64,000 nt of DNA from Dyadobacter sp. CY323 (GTDB taxonomy: Bacteria > Bacteroidota > Bacteroidia > Cytophagales > Spirosomataceae). How positions within the stretch are numbered: the first letter of the stretch is position 1; each line of letters opens with the position of its first letter. Below the pieces are notes generated by a model. It did no database searches, was not told the DNA's origin, and saw nothing but the letters and a program-made list of their open reading frames with translations. Below are positions 37,974 to 46,968 of the stretch, one piece after another. The DNA is taken from assembly GCF_021390245.1 (NCBI RefSeq), contig NZ_JAJUXH010000003.1, positions 581,305 through 645,304 of the forward strand, read 5' to 3'. A program made the position numbers and the translations under genes.

Positions 37974-38989
37974 CAATCTTCAAGAATATTGGCCATAAAG
38001 GTGCTTTTGGTACCGATCGCCAGTAATAAAAACGTCACTGCCCAGTAGAGATAAACCCGGTAAAAATCTTTAATATCCCGGGAAAGTACATCTCTGGACT
38101 TCACTTTTTCCAGCTGGTCTATTTGTTTAAAAACACTTTCAAGCGCAGTATTATCCGTTGCACGAAAATACTTTCCATTACCCAAACCTGCAATATTTTG
38201 CAACTCTCCTTCATCAATTAATGCACGTGCGAGAGTACTGTCGGTGCTGGCCGCCTTCTTAATCCGTCCGACAGAAATGGTATACACTTTTACCCCAAAA
38301 GCATTGGCAAGCTGGGCGGCTGTCGTCGGTCCCAGATTGCCCGAAGTGTTATCGCCATCACTGATCAATATCGCCACTTTACTCTCACCCTTTGTTTCTC
38401 TCATCCGGTTCACGGCCACTGCCAGCGCACTACCAATCGCCGTTCCCGCAGTCGGGATCATCTTTGCATTAATTTCATCAAGAAATCCATTGAGCAGCTC
38501 ATAATCCGTAGTAAGCGGACAAAGCGAAACGGCTTCCCCCGCAAAAACGATCAGCCCGATGCGATCCTGAAAACGGCCTTTAATAAATTGTCTCGCTACT
38601 TTTTTTGCGGCCTCCAACCGGTTTGGGCTAAGATCCTTTTCTGTCATGGAATCAGAAATGTCCAAAAGAAGCATAATGTCAATTCCCTCGGAATACTGGT
38701 CGGTACGCTCCGAGATGATCTGAGGCCGGGCCAATGCCATCAGGATCAGGCATAATGCGAGGCCGACACAGGCTGGCTGTACAAAACGCAAAAGGGTAAG
38801 CCATTGAACCGTATTGCTTTGCGGCGTATAGGTGATTGCCAGGCGCTGTTTGTGCTTTCGGTGCAATACCTTTCGGAGCAGGAAAAGCACGGGAATAAAT
38901 GGAATCAGATACAGAAAATAGGGATATACCCAGTCATAGGATCTCAGGACCTCGAAACCAAACCATCTGGGTGAAAACCAATTATCCAT
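37973..38989 (-). CDS. VWA-domain membrane protein, BatA-like
   Basis: A 338-residue protein with two N-terminal membrane segments, a von Willebrand A domain and a C-terminal membrane segment (YLYWAVTFLLLAIGT). The metal site (MIDAS) is complete: DISDS, TAGTAIG and SDGDNT. BatA is part of the Bacteroides aerotolerance operon; such proteins are thought to help a MoxR-type ATPase remodel envelope enzymes. The DUF58 and BatD-like genes lie just upstream on the same strand. No moxR is in the window. Confidence 0.88.
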   Translation of the reverse strand: MDNWFSPRWFGFEVLRSYDWVYPYFLYLIPFIPVLFLLRKVLHRKHKQRLAITYTPQSNTVQWLTLLRFVQPACVGLALCLILMALARPQIISERTDQYSEGIDIMLLLDISDSMTEKDLSPNRLEAAKKVARQFIKGRFQDRIGLIVFAGEAVSLCPLTTDYELLNGFLDEINAKMIPTAGTAIGSALAVAVNRMRETKGESKVAILISDGDNTSGNLGPTTAAQLANAFGVKVYTISVGRIKKAASTDSTLARALIDEGELQNIAGLGNGKYFRATDNTALESVFKQIDQLEKVKSRDVLSRDIKDFYRVYLYWAVTFLLLAIGTKSTFMANILED

Positions 38990-38997
38990 GTGCTATT

Positions 38998-39900
38998 TCA
39001 AATTTCCGGACTATCGAGGATAAATCTTCTCTTATTTCTGTAAATCCGTGTCGCCCCGGTTTTCAGTACTTCCAGATACACATCCATGTTACTGGACTTT
39101 CCTTGTCCGTAAACAATGCTGTCCATGTTTTTCAATGCATCTGCCAAATCTTCATCCGGCATATTATCCATGATTTCACGAGTGGTATAGGTAGCAAAAG
39201 GTTTTTTTTCCAGCCTTTCCAGATAATTTTTCCAGACGATAATGGCCTTTTCAGCATCCTTGATATTGTTACGTTCCCGCGCATTCCGCATTAATCTGTT
39301 GAAGGAGCGCACATATTCCAAATGCCTTCTTTGTAATTTGATGAGCTGCCATTGTTTGTAAATATCCTGCCCAAAAACCCAGTAAATACTTCCCACAACT
39401 CCGATAATCAGAGCCACTGATCCTATGAGGATCGAAAAGTTGAACTGCCTGCTTAAAGGTAGTAGCTGTGTTTCCGCAATGAGGACTGGGTCTTGCTGGG
39501 TACTTAGAAAATTGCTTTTAACTAAGAAAACAGAATCGGGAGACGTAAAAACCGCCGTGCAGTCTTTTTTAAAAAATACATAGACCGGCAGTTTCAGTGA
39601 TTGTACCCGAGAAACATCAAAGGATGCCAACTGGTATACGGCGCTATCCAAACTGCCGCGTTCGTCGGTACTGGAAACGAAACTTCTTTGGGAGATCAGC
39701 TCGAAAGGTGAAAAATTATAGGATGAGTCCGGAAAGAAGACTTCGGTCTCGGGCTTATGCCGGATGCTGAGTGAAAAATAAACCGGTTTACCTACCTCAA
39801 TACTATCTGCCAGAAAAACGCCGGTAGGTTTGATACCCTGACCGAATGCATTGCCGGCCAACAGCGTGATTAAAATAAGCAAACGTTTTACGATATCCAT
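38998..39900 (-). CDS. BatD-like exported protein with one membrane anchor
   Basis: A 300-residue protein. A signal peptide (LLILITLLAGNAFGQG) leads to a beta-sandwich-like extracytoplasmic domain, then a membrane segment (ILIGSVALIIGVVGSIYWVF) near residue 175 and a charged cytoplasmic tail. In place and layout it fits the oxygen-tolerance BatD role, but it is shorter than classic BatD, so the name is by context. The start is ATG 39900, one base past the DUF58 stop; an upstream frame from 39993 would overlap that gene by 92 bp. Confidence 0.7.
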   Translation of the reverse strand: MDIVKRLLILITLLAGNAFGQGIKPTGVFLADSIEVGKPVYFSLSIRHKPETEVFFPDSSYNFSPFELISQRSFVSSTDERGSLDSAVYQLASFDVSRVQSLKLPVYVFFKKDCTAVFTSPDSVFLVKSNFLSTQQDPVLIAETQLLPLSRQFNFSILIGSVALIIGVVGSIYWVFGQDIYKQWQLIKLQRRHLEYVRSFNRLMRNARERNNIKDAEKAIIVWKNYLERLEKKPFATYTTREIMDNMPDEDLADALKNMDSIVYGQGKSSNMDVYLEVLKTGATRIYRNKRRFILDSPEI

Positions 39901-39901
39901 T

Positions 39902-40792
39902 TTAAGATTGGGCAGAAGAACTTTTGGTATAACGCCTGACCTTGAACAAATGGATGAGTGCCGGTACATAATCTTCCTGCGTATTGATCGCAATGTAATC
40001 TGCCCGATTCTGATGGCAAAGTCGCCTGAGCTCCGTACTTCGGTTTTCGAACCGGCTGGACATTTCTTCGCGATATTGCTTTGACGAAGTGTTCACCCAA
40101 ACCGTACTTTGCTTTTCGGCATCATAAAGGGGGATAATGCCCAATCCCGGCAAATTAACTTCCCTGGAATCGTATAAGTGAATGACGATCAGATCATGTT
40201 TGCGGGCCAGCGCTTTGAGGTTGTGGTGATAGTTTGTATCGATAAAATCCGAGATCAGAAATACCAGGCTTCGGCGTTTTACAACATTTAATGTTACAAG
40301 AATCGCCTCGGCAATGTTCGTTTTAGACGATTCAGGGACTAGCTTATATAACTCTGAAATCAATCCATAGCCATGTTTCATTCCATCGGAAGGCCGGATG
40401 TAGCGTTCGCTGCGGTCAGAAAAACAAAGTAACCCAACCCGGGAAGCTTCCTGAATGGCTGATAATGTCAATACCCCGCAAATCTCTTTGGCTATATCAA
40501 TTTTTAGTCTTTTCAATTCGCCAACCTGCTGCGACGCACTCACATCGAGCATGAAGAATGCGGTCTGCTCCTTATCTTCCTTAAATATTTTTACGAAAGT
40601 GCCGTGTCCTTTTGCCGAAGTATTCCAGTCAATAGCCCGCACATCGTCACCGTATTGATAAAGCCGCAGGTCGTCGAACTCCAATCCCGAACCTTTGAAA
40701 ACCGAATGGAAATTCCCCTGCCGCTCACTCGTAACTGCTTTTCGCATACGGATTTCATATTTCCGAAGTTTGCCCAAGAACTGCTCAAACAT
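39902..40792 (-). CDS. DUF58 domain protein
   Basis: A 296-residue cytoplasmic protein. The DUF58 signature is seen in GSGLEFDDLRLYQYGDDVRA followed by IDWNTSAKG, and a VWA-like fold follows (FFMLDVSAS, FLISDFID). DUF58 proteins occur with MoxR ATPases and BatA/BatD, as here. ATG at 40792 is chosen over a GTG at 40816. It is the first gene of the DUF58, BatD-like, BatA, rnhB run. Confidence 0.88.
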   Translation of the reverse strand: MFEQFLGKLRKYEIRMRKAVTSERQGNFHSVFKGSGLEFDDLRLYQYGDDVRAIDWNTSAKGHGTFVKIFKEDKEQTAFFMLDVSASQQVGELKRLKIDIAKEICGVLTLSAIQEASRVGLLCFSDRSERYIRPSDGMKHGYGLISELYKLVPESSKTNIAEAILVTLNVVKRRSLVFLISDFIDTNYHHNLKALARKHDLIVIHLYDSREVNLPGLGIIPLYDAEKQSTVWVNTSSKQYREEMSSRFENRSTELRRLCHQNRADYIAINTQEDYVPALIHLFKVRRYTKSSSAQS

Positions 40793-40877
40793 AAGTTTTG
40801 CAAAAAAAATTAGCACCTTTGTTACCAGGTGTATCTAAACAAAGATATACATTTTGAAACTTAAGCGGCGTCGAGAC

Positions 40878-41237
40878 ATGAATTTCCGGAACGGAATAAT
40901 CCCCTTTCTGATCCTTAATTTACTGTTTTCCAGTTGTTCGGAAGATGAGAAACCGCCGCAGGGTACTTTTACGGAAGAACAAATGGCAACCATTTTAACC
41001 GACATTCACCTCGCCGAATCCAGGGTTAACCGGTTACAATTGAGATCACTTGACTCGTCATTAATGATTTTTAACAAACTCAAAAGTGACATCTGGAAGA
41101 AAAACAAGGTCGATACGCTGGCTTACCGGGAAAGCTATAACTATTACATGTCGCGGCCGGAGATCATGACGCGCATTTATGAAAAAGTAACCAAGAAGAT
41201 TGAGATTCGGGAGAAAAATAATAATATTAAGCTGTAA
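40878..41237 (+). CDS. DUF4296 lipoprotein
   Basis: A 119-residue protein with a lipoprotein signal (NGIIPFLILNLLFSSC), the Cys being the lipid site. The mature part has the DUF4296 pattern (FTEEQMATILTDIHLAESRV), a helical Bacteroidota family of unknown function. The start is ATG 40878; a TTG at 40854 adds eight residues. It is divergent from the DUF58 gene and 54 bp ahead of the mannosyltransferase-like gene. Confidence 0.85.
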   Translation: MNFRNGIIPFLILNLLFSSCSEDEKPPQGTFTEEQMATILTDIHLAESRVNRLQLRSLDSSLMIFNKLKSDIWKKNKVDTLAYRESYNYYMSRPEIMTRIYEKVTKKIEIREKNNNIKL

Positions 41238-41291
41238 TTTTAATGTTATACCCCTCTTTTTCACACATTTAACTTTAACCCATCATTCCCT

Positions 41292-42029
41292 GTGAACAAT
41301 TGTATTGTAGTTATACCAACCTACAACGAGATTGAAAATATTGACGCAATCATCCGAAAAGTATTCAGTCTGAATCATCCGTTCGATGTATTAATCATCG
41401 ACGACGGATCTCCCGATGGGACTGCTGGTATTGTAAAAGATTTGATGAAGGAGTTTCAGGGAAATCTTCATTTGGTTGAAAGAAAAGGCAAACTTGGTCT
41501 TGGTACTGCCTACATTCATGGGTTTAAATGGGCGCTGGAACGGGGATATGAATATATTTTTGAAATGGACGCTGACTTCTCGCACCCGCCGGAAGATCTG
41601 ATCCGACTTTACAAGGCCTGCGCCATCGATGGTCACGACGCCGCCATCGGCTCACGTTACATTACGGGTGTCAATGTCGTTAACTGGCCCATTAACCGGG
41701 TGTTAATGTCTTATTTTGCAGGCTACTACGTGCGAATGATCACTGGAATGCAAATCATGGACCCTACCGCAGGTTTCATTTGCTATACCGCCAAAGTGTT
41801 GAGGACCATCAATCTGGACAACATACGTTTTATCGGTTATGCATTTCAGATTGAGATGAAATTCAACTCATGGAAGTACGGATTCAGCATTGTTGAAGTA
41901 CCGATCATTTTTACCGACCGCACCAAAGGTGCATCCAAAATGTCGCGGGGAATCTTTAAAGAGGCGATACTTGGCGTGATTAGTTTGAAGGTCAATAGCT
42001 TCTTTAAAACCTATATTCCTAAGCCCTGA
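41292..42029 (+). CDS. Polyprenol-phosphate mannosyltransferase-like (family 2 glycosyltransferase)
   Basis: A 245-residue GT2 of the dolichol/polyprenol-phosphate mannose synthase type, which loads a sugar onto a lipid carrier at the inner membrane. Motifs: VVIPTYNEIENID, IDDGSPDGTAGIV, FEMDADFSHPPEDL, and the C-terminal TDRTKGASKMSR. Start is GTG at 41292. Its last 11 bp overlap the M20 gene on the other strand. It may supply activated sugar to GT-C proteins such as those at 21.0 and 32.2 kb. Confidence 0.88.
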   Translation: MNNCIVVIPTYNEIENIDAIIRKVFSLNHPFDVLIIDDGSPDGTAGIVKDLMKEFQGNLHLVERKGKLGLGTAYIHGFKWALERGYEYIFEMDADFSHPPEDLIRLYKACAIDGHDAAIGSRYITGVNVVNWPINRVLMSYFAGYYVRMITGMQIMDPTAGFICYTAKVLRTINLDNIRFIGYAFQIEMKFNSWKYGFSIVEVPIIFTDRTKGASKMSRGIFKEAILGVISLKVNSFFKTYIPKP

Positions 42030-43212
42030 GCTCCGAAATAGCAAGCCAGCTCATTAATCCGGTCGATATTTCCAATGAACTTTCGTCGACGTCGAATGTA
42101 GGTGTATGAACGCCTGAAACGATTCCTCTCGCTTCATTTCGGGTACCCAGCCGATAAAAACAGGAATCTACTACCTGCGAGTAAAAAGCAAAATCTTCGC
42201 CTGCCATCCATAAATCCAGGTCGATTACATTTTCCGCGCCCATATAGCCGGTAGCTGCGGTACGCACTCTTCTTGTCAGTTCAGGATGGTTTTTGAGAAA
42301 CGGATATCCTTTTACAATATCAAAATCACAGCTGCCTCCCATTGCCTCCGCAATGTTTTCAGCCATTTTTTTCATTCTTTTCAATCCATCTTCACGCCAT
42401 TCCTCGTCCATGCAGCGCCATGTTCCCTGAATGGTCACTTCATTTGGGATCACATTGGTGACACCGTCCGCAATGAATCTTCCGAAAGACAAAACGGCAG
42501 GATTGGCGGGATTTCGGTTCCGGCTGATGATCTGCTGTAATGCAACGATAATATGAGAAGCCATTAAAACCGGATCAATGAGCTGATGCGGCGCCGCCGC
42601 GTGTCCACCCTTTCCTTTTACGGTCAGGTAAAGTTCGTCGGTGCTGGCCATATACATTCCCTCGCGAAAGCCGATTTTACCGGTAGGGATATTCGGTGCC
42701 ACATGCTGACCGATCATGCTGGCAGGTCGGGGATTTTCCAGAACACCTTCTTTGATCATCAAAGATGCGCCGCCTGGTGCCTTCTCCTCGGCAGGCTGGA
42801 AAACCAGTTTAATCGTTCCTTCGAATTCTTCTTTCAGTTGATTCAAAATCCGCGCAGAACCAAGTAACGACGATGTGTGCACATCGTGCCCGCATGCATG
42901 CATCACACCAGGAACAGTCGATTTATAAGGAACATCATTTGCTTCAAAAATGGGCAATGCGTCCATATCCGCGCGAAGACCTACTACCCTTTTCTCCGGA
43001 TTTCTGCCTTCAATGATCGCAACAACACCAGTTCCGGCAACTCCTTCTTCCGGCTGTAAGCCAATGGATTGAAGCTCGGCCGCGACATATTTTGCCGTTT
43101 TAAACTCTTCGAATGACAATTCAGGGTTACTGTGCAAATGACGGCGATGAGCTATGATATCTGCGGACTGTTCTTTGGCGAGCGCCTTGATCTTTTCCTG
43201 AAGCTGGGACAT
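42019..43212 (-). CDS. M20D family metal-dependent amidohydrolase
   Basis: A 397-residue cytoplasmic dizinc hydrolase of the N-acyl-amino-acid/IAA-amino-acid hydrolase group. Metal ligands: MHACGHDVHTSS, PAEEKAPGGA (Glu-Glu), and later His in the GQHVAP region and near WMAGEDFAFY. The start HRRHLHSNPELSFEE is typical. ATG start with a promoter 50 bp upstream. The native substrate, probably an N-acylated amino acid, cannot be fixed. Confidence 0.92.
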   Translation of the reverse strand: MSQLQEKIKALAKEQSADIIAHRRHLHSNPELSFEEFKTAKYVAAELQSIGLQPEEGVAGTGVVAIIEGRNPEKRVVGLRADMDALPIFEANDVPYKSTVPGVMHACGHDVHTSSLLGSARILNQLKEEFEGTIKLVFQPAEEKAPGGASLMIKEGVLENPRPASMIGQHVAPNIPTGKIGFREGMYMASTDELYLTVKGKGGHAAAPHQLIDPVLMASHIIVALQQIISRNRNPANPAVLSFGRFIADGVTNVIPNEVTIQGTWRCMDEEWREDGLKRMKKMAENIAEAMGGSCDFDIVKGYPFLKNHPELTRRVRTAATGYMGAENVIDLDLWMAGEDFAFYSQVVDSCFYRLGTRNEARGIVSGVHTPTFDVDESSLEISTGLMSWLAISELRA

Positions 43213-43262
43213 ATTGAACTGAACTTTTTCTCTTTACAAACAATCTGGTGTTACAAAACGCT

Positions 43263-43270
43263 CAAAGGTA
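43263..43270 (-). promoter_or_regulatory. -7 promoter box for the M20 hydrolase
   Basis: Minus strand TACCTTTG, a perfect TAnnTTTG match, 50 bp before the ATG at 43212. Confidence 0.45.
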
Positions 43271-43336
43271 AGCATAAATAGGTAGACGTTTGGCAGTGAC
43301 ATTTTCGCTTTCCATTTGCTAAGAAGCATATTTGCA

Positions 43337-43369
43337 TTGGGTAATGTTCCGAAGAAAAAAGTAATTTTG
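43337..43369 (+). promoter_or_regulatory. Promoter of the glycan-type five-gene run
   Basis: TTG (43337-43339), 22-bp spacer, TAATTTTG (43362-43369), a perfect -7 box 30 bp before the ATG at 43400. It supports that start over an upstream TTG. Confidence 0.5.
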
Positions 43370-43399
43370 ACCAGATATGAATCAATCAGCACAGCACAA

Positions 43400-44281
43400 A
43401 TGAATCAAAAGGAGTTTTTAGAATCGTTGGTTTGTCCGATTAATGGAACCCCGTTAACAATAGCTGAAGACGGTAAAATACTTACAAGTGAGGACGGTAC
43501 TGTTTACGAAGTGGGTGACACAGGCATTGTTAATTTGCTATATCCCAAGGAATTGCTTCCCGAGGATGCCCGCGAGCAATACTTGTACGATCAGGCTTTT
43601 TTGAGATATGACAAAGGTGTTTCCTGGGTTTTTGAAACGCTGAACCATTCAGACGAAGCGGCTACCCGAAAATTCTTTATTGATTTAATGGAGCTGAAAC
43701 CGGGTATGAAAGCATTGGAAGTTGGTGCCGGAACGGGGAAAGATTCTGCATTGATATTAGACAAGGTAAGACCGGGCGGTACTGCGGTACTCTCTGATCT
43801 TTCACCAAATATGCTCAAACTGGCTCAGGAAAAGCTATCTGCCGAAGACATTAACGTGCATTACTTCCTCGGAAATGGTTCTTATCTGCCTTTCCCCGAT
43901 GATACATTTGACGCAGTATTCCATTTTGGCGGAATTAATACCTTTTCAGAGCGTAAAAGAGCATTTGACGAACTTACCCGCGTCGTGCGACCAGGAGGAA
44001 AGGTGGTTGTAGGAGATGAAAGTGTGGCGCCGTGGTTACGGACCACGCCAACTTATGCTACATTATTAAAAGCCAACCCATTATTCCGGGCCGAGGTGCC
44101 GCTGGAAGATGTTCCTGCCAATATCGAGAATTTCAAATTGCATTATGTGTTTGGTAATGCGTTTTATGTAATGGAATACAGGGTTACTGCAAAGGCACCG
44201 GAAGTAGACATCGACCTGCCGATTCCGGGTAAGGATTTCGTTGACAACTGGCGGTTACGTGCCGAAAAAGCGGTCGACTAA
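43400..44281 (+). CDS. SAM-dependent methyltransferase with Trm112-like N terminus
   Basis: A 293-residue cytoplasmic protein. The N-terminal ~60 residues resemble a Trm112 domain (ESLVCPINGTPLTI, with NLLYPKELLPEDAREQY after it). The rest is a class I methyltransferase with SAM motif I ALEVGAGTGKDSAL, acidic LSDLSPNMLKLAQ and the motif IV region FDAVFHFGGINTF. Target unknown: small molecule, quinone or glycan are all possible. It leads a same-strand run with the beta-propeller, PhyH and two glycosyltransferase genes. Confidence 0.82.
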   Translation: MNQKEFLESLVCPINGTPLTIAEDGKILTSEDGTVYEVGDTGIVNLLYPKELLPEDAREQYLYDQAFLRYDKGVSWVFETLNHSDEAATRKFFIDLMELKPGMKALEVGAGTGKDSALILDKVRPGGTAVLSDLSPNMLKLAQEKLSAEDINVHYFLGNGSYLPFPDDTFDAVFHFGGINTFSERKRAFDELTRVVRPGGKVVVGDESVAPWLRTTPTYATLLKANPLFRAEVPLEDVPANIENFKLHYVFGNAFYVMEYRVTAKAPEVDIDLPIPGKDFVDNWRLRAEKAVD

Positions 44282-44318
44282 GTTTACGCTTTTGTTCACT
44301 AATTAATGGTAATGATTC

Positions 44319-45254
44319 ATGTGGGTTAAAAAAGGAGTTATATATAAGCCGGACGGAAGTTTGCCACACAGCCTTTCGCACGCTCAGGTTCCATTCGCTT
44401 ACAAGCATAAAGATTTTCTTCGTATCTATTTTTCGTCCCGGGATGCCAATGGCCAATCGCGTCCGACCTTCCTGGACGTGGATTATGACGATCCCCAAAA
44501 GATCCTTTATATCCATGATAAGCCTATTTTAGAACTAGGGGGACCGGGTGAATACGACGAAACCGGCGCAATGCCTTCCTGGTTTGTAAACCGTCCGAAT
44601 GGAGACATCTGGCTTTATTACACAGGCTGGAACCGCACCTGGAATTCGTATCGACTTTCAATGGGCCTGGCTGTAAGTACAGACGGAGGTCTGTCATTTA
44701 AAAAAATGTTTGCGGGCCCGATCATGGACCGCAGCATTGAAAACCCGCTCTGGGCTGCCCAGCCCTCAGTATTGATCGATGACGATGGTACCTGGCGGAT
44801 GTGGTATATTTCAGGCCACAAATGCGAGTACATTCACGATTATCCCGAACCTTACTACCGCGGACAATCGGCTACTTCCAAAGATGGCATCCGATGGGAA
44901 ATCAGCGATATTCCTACACTTGATTTTGACGATTTCCTTCACGCAGTGGGACGTCCGAGTGTTTTCAAGGAAGACGATATTTACAAAATGTACTATTCCT
45001 ACCGTCACACCCGCGACTATCGTACCGACCGGAATCAAAGCTATCGCCTGGGTTATGCTGAATCGAAAGACGGCACAAACTGGGAGCGAAAAGACAACCT
45101 GGTAGGAATTGCGAAGTCAGACAATCCGGAAGATTTCGATTATCAAATGATTGATTACGCTAATTTTTATCAGCATAATGGTAAAAAATACCTGCTCTAT
45201 AATGGAAACGGATTTGGCGCGGCAGGATTTGCATATGCAGTCTGGGAGGATTAA
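44319..45254 (+). CDS. Glycosidase-like five-bladed beta-propeller protein
   Basis: A 311-residue protein without a signal peptide. Repeated blades are seen as IYFSSRDANGQS, WLYYTGWNRTWN, RMWYISGHKC and KMYYSYRHT, the pattern of GH43/GH32/GH130-type propellers. Acidic residues are plentiful (GEYDETGAMPSW, IDDDGTWRMW), but a catalytic triad cannot be assigned by eye. It occurs between a methyltransferase and a PhyH gene, so a role in building or trimming a surface sugar in the cytoplasm is inferred. Confidence 0.75.
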   Translation: MWVKKGVIYKPDGSLPHSLSHAQVPFAYKHKDFLRIYFSSRDANGQSRPTFLDVDYDDPQKILYIHDKPILELGGPGEYDETGAMPSWFVNRPNGDIWLYYTGWNRTWNSYRLSMGLAVSTDGGLSFKKMFAGPIMDRSIENPLWAAQPSVLIDDDGTWRMWYISGHKCEYIHDYPEPYYRGQSATSKDGIRWEISDIPTLDFDDFLHAVGRPSVFKEDDIYKMYYSYRHTRDYRTDRNQSYRLGYAESKDGTNWERKDNLVGIAKSDNPEDFDYQMIDYANFYQHNGKKYLLYNGNGFGAAGFAYAVWED

Positions 45255-45276
45255 TACTTAAACATCACACAGCGAA

Positions 45277-46095
45277 ATGAGTACACTTCGGGAACAGTTC
45301 AACAATCAGGGTTACGTTCTTTTGAGAGGTTTTCTCGATAAAGACATAGTCAATGGAATATACAGAGAAGCGAGAGAGATTTTTAATGCACAGATCAAGC
45401 GAGTTACCGGGAAATCGGTTGACATTGATGATCGGGATGCCTTTGAAAATGCGATGTTTGAGTTCTTCGAAAAAGACTTTAATGCATTTGTAAATACCGG
45501 TAAAACGGTCCAGCATACCTTTTCACTTCACAGGCTTGGGCTTGATCCTCAGATCGAAGGTCTTTTAAAAGAAGTTGGCTTATCCAACCCGATCATTGGC
45601 GCGCGGGCAGCCATGCAGTTTAACAGTCGTTTTCTATCAAAAGACGGCAGCAAACACTGGAAACTCGATGCGCATCAGGATTGGCGGACAGGTCAGGGTT
45701 CACTCGATAGCGCGGTAATCTGGTTTCCAATGGTAGATGCCGGGGCAGATATCGGTGCATTGCAGGTGATTCCGGGCAGTCATAAGACGGGTCTACGTGA
45801 ATCCTCAACTTCTGGCTATCAGGGTGGCATTACCTCCTCGTTGCAGGATACGGATTTTGTTCAGACTGAATTTCAGGTCGGAGATATCCTTATTTTTTCC
45901 GCTTTCCTGATCCACCAGTCTGGTAACAACATCACCAACAACATTCGTTGGTCGGTGCAGTTGAGATACAACAATCTCGACGAACCTACATTCATCGAGC
46001 GCGGCTATCCGATGGCTTATATTTATAAGCCTGAAACGGAGTTGGTTACGCCAGATTTTCCTAGTGTGGACCAGTTGAAGGAAGTTTTTAGTTAA
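45277..46095 (+). CDS. Phytanoyl-CoA dioxygenase (PhyH) family oxygenase
   Basis: A 272-residue Fe(II)/2-oxoglutarate oxygenase. The iron triad is visible: His-x-Asp in DAHQDWRTGQG and the distal His in FLIHQSGNN; the 2-oxoglutarate-binding Arg is probably in IRWSVQLRYNN. The N-terminal FNNQGYVLLRGFLD is a PhyH hallmark. It starts 22 bp after the propeller gene and is 3 bp before a glycosyltransferase, so it is firmly in the glycan run and probably hydroxylates a sugar, lipid or other small molecule there. Confidence 0.85.
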   Translation: MSTLREQFNNQGYVLLRGFLDKDIVNGIYREAREIFNAQIKRVTGKSVDIDDRDAFENAMFEFFEKDFNAFVNTGKTVQHTFSLHRLGLDPQIEGLLKEVGLSNPIIGARAAMQFNSRFLSKDGSKHWKLDAHQDWRTGQGSLDSAVIWFPMVDAGADIGALQVIPGSHKTGLRESSTSGYQGGITSSLQDTDFVQTEFQVGDILIFSAFLIHQSGNNITNNIRWSVQLRYNNLDEPTFIERGYPMAYIYKPETELVTPDFPSVDQLKEVFS

Positions 46096-46098
46096 TCA

Positions 46099-46929
46099 AT
46101 GAAAGTTTCTGTCTGCGTTCCTACTTACAATCATGAAAAGTATATTGCTCAAATGCTCGAAGGCGCATTGATGCAACAGACGGATTTTCCTTTTGAAATT
46201 GTGATCGGTGACGACGCCTCCACGGATTCGTCACCGACTATTATTCAGAAATATTCAGACAATAACCCCGGGCGCATTCGCGCCTTTTTGCATTCAGAAA
46301 ATCAGGGGCCAAAAGAACCGAGAGAATTTGCCGGCCGAAACAATGTATTACAGCTCCTGAAAGCTTGTAAAGGAGAATACGTAGCACTTTGTGAGGGCGA
46401 TGACTACTGGACCGATCCATTAAAACTTCAAAAGCAGGTCGATTTTCTCGATAACAATCCTGACTTTTCCATGTGTCACCACAATATGCTGGTGACTTAC
46501 GAAGACGGTTCTCCCGAACATTTCTTTAATAAACCTGATCAAAAACGAATCTCTACCATTGAAGATCTTTTGGAAGACAAATGGTTTATGGCAACGGCCA
46601 GCTGGTTATACCGAAACCATTTTCTAAACCATGATTTCGCAGAATGGCATTCCAAAGCCGCAGCTGGCGATTGGGCGATTATGCTCCAAATCGCCGCGCA
46701 GGGTAAGCTGGGATACATTCCCGAAACGATGGGTGTATACCGAAAACATAGTGCGGGTTTGAGCAATATTCACACTCATACGAATCAAAATTTTTTAGCC
46801 AACCGGAAACAAATGTTTGAGAATGTAGATGAATGGCTTGATTATAAATATACCGACACCATTCAGAAAACAGTGGCGCGCTATGATGAACAGTTATCAG
46901 CATTCGGAAAAATTGGCAGTTCGAATTAA
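46099..46929 (+). CDS. Family 2 glycosyltransferase
   Basis: A 276-residue GT-A transferase. Signature: VSVCVPTYNHEKYIAQMLEG, GDDASTDSSP, and the D-x-D-like CEGDDYWTDPLKL. The catalytic-base region is near GDWAIMLQIAAQG. It begins 3 bp after the PhyH stop, indicating co-translation. Donor sugar unknown. Confidence 0.88.
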   Translation: MKVSVCVPTYNHEKYIAQMLEGALMQQTDFPFEIVIGDDASTDSSPTIIQKYSDNNPGRIRAFLHSENQGPKEPREFAGRNNVLQLLKACKGEYVALCEGDDYWTDPLKLQKQVDFLDNNPDFSMCHHNMLVTYEDGSPEHFFNKPDQKRISTIEDLLEDKWFMATASWLYRNHFLNHDFAEWHSKAAAGDWAIMLQIAAQGKLGYIPETMGVYRKHSAGLSNIHTHTNQNFLANRKQMFENVDEWLDYKYTDTIQKTVARYDEQLSAFGKIGSSN

Positions 46930-46968
46930 TAATCTTTAATTTGTACTGTTTTCAACATTCCACATTAT

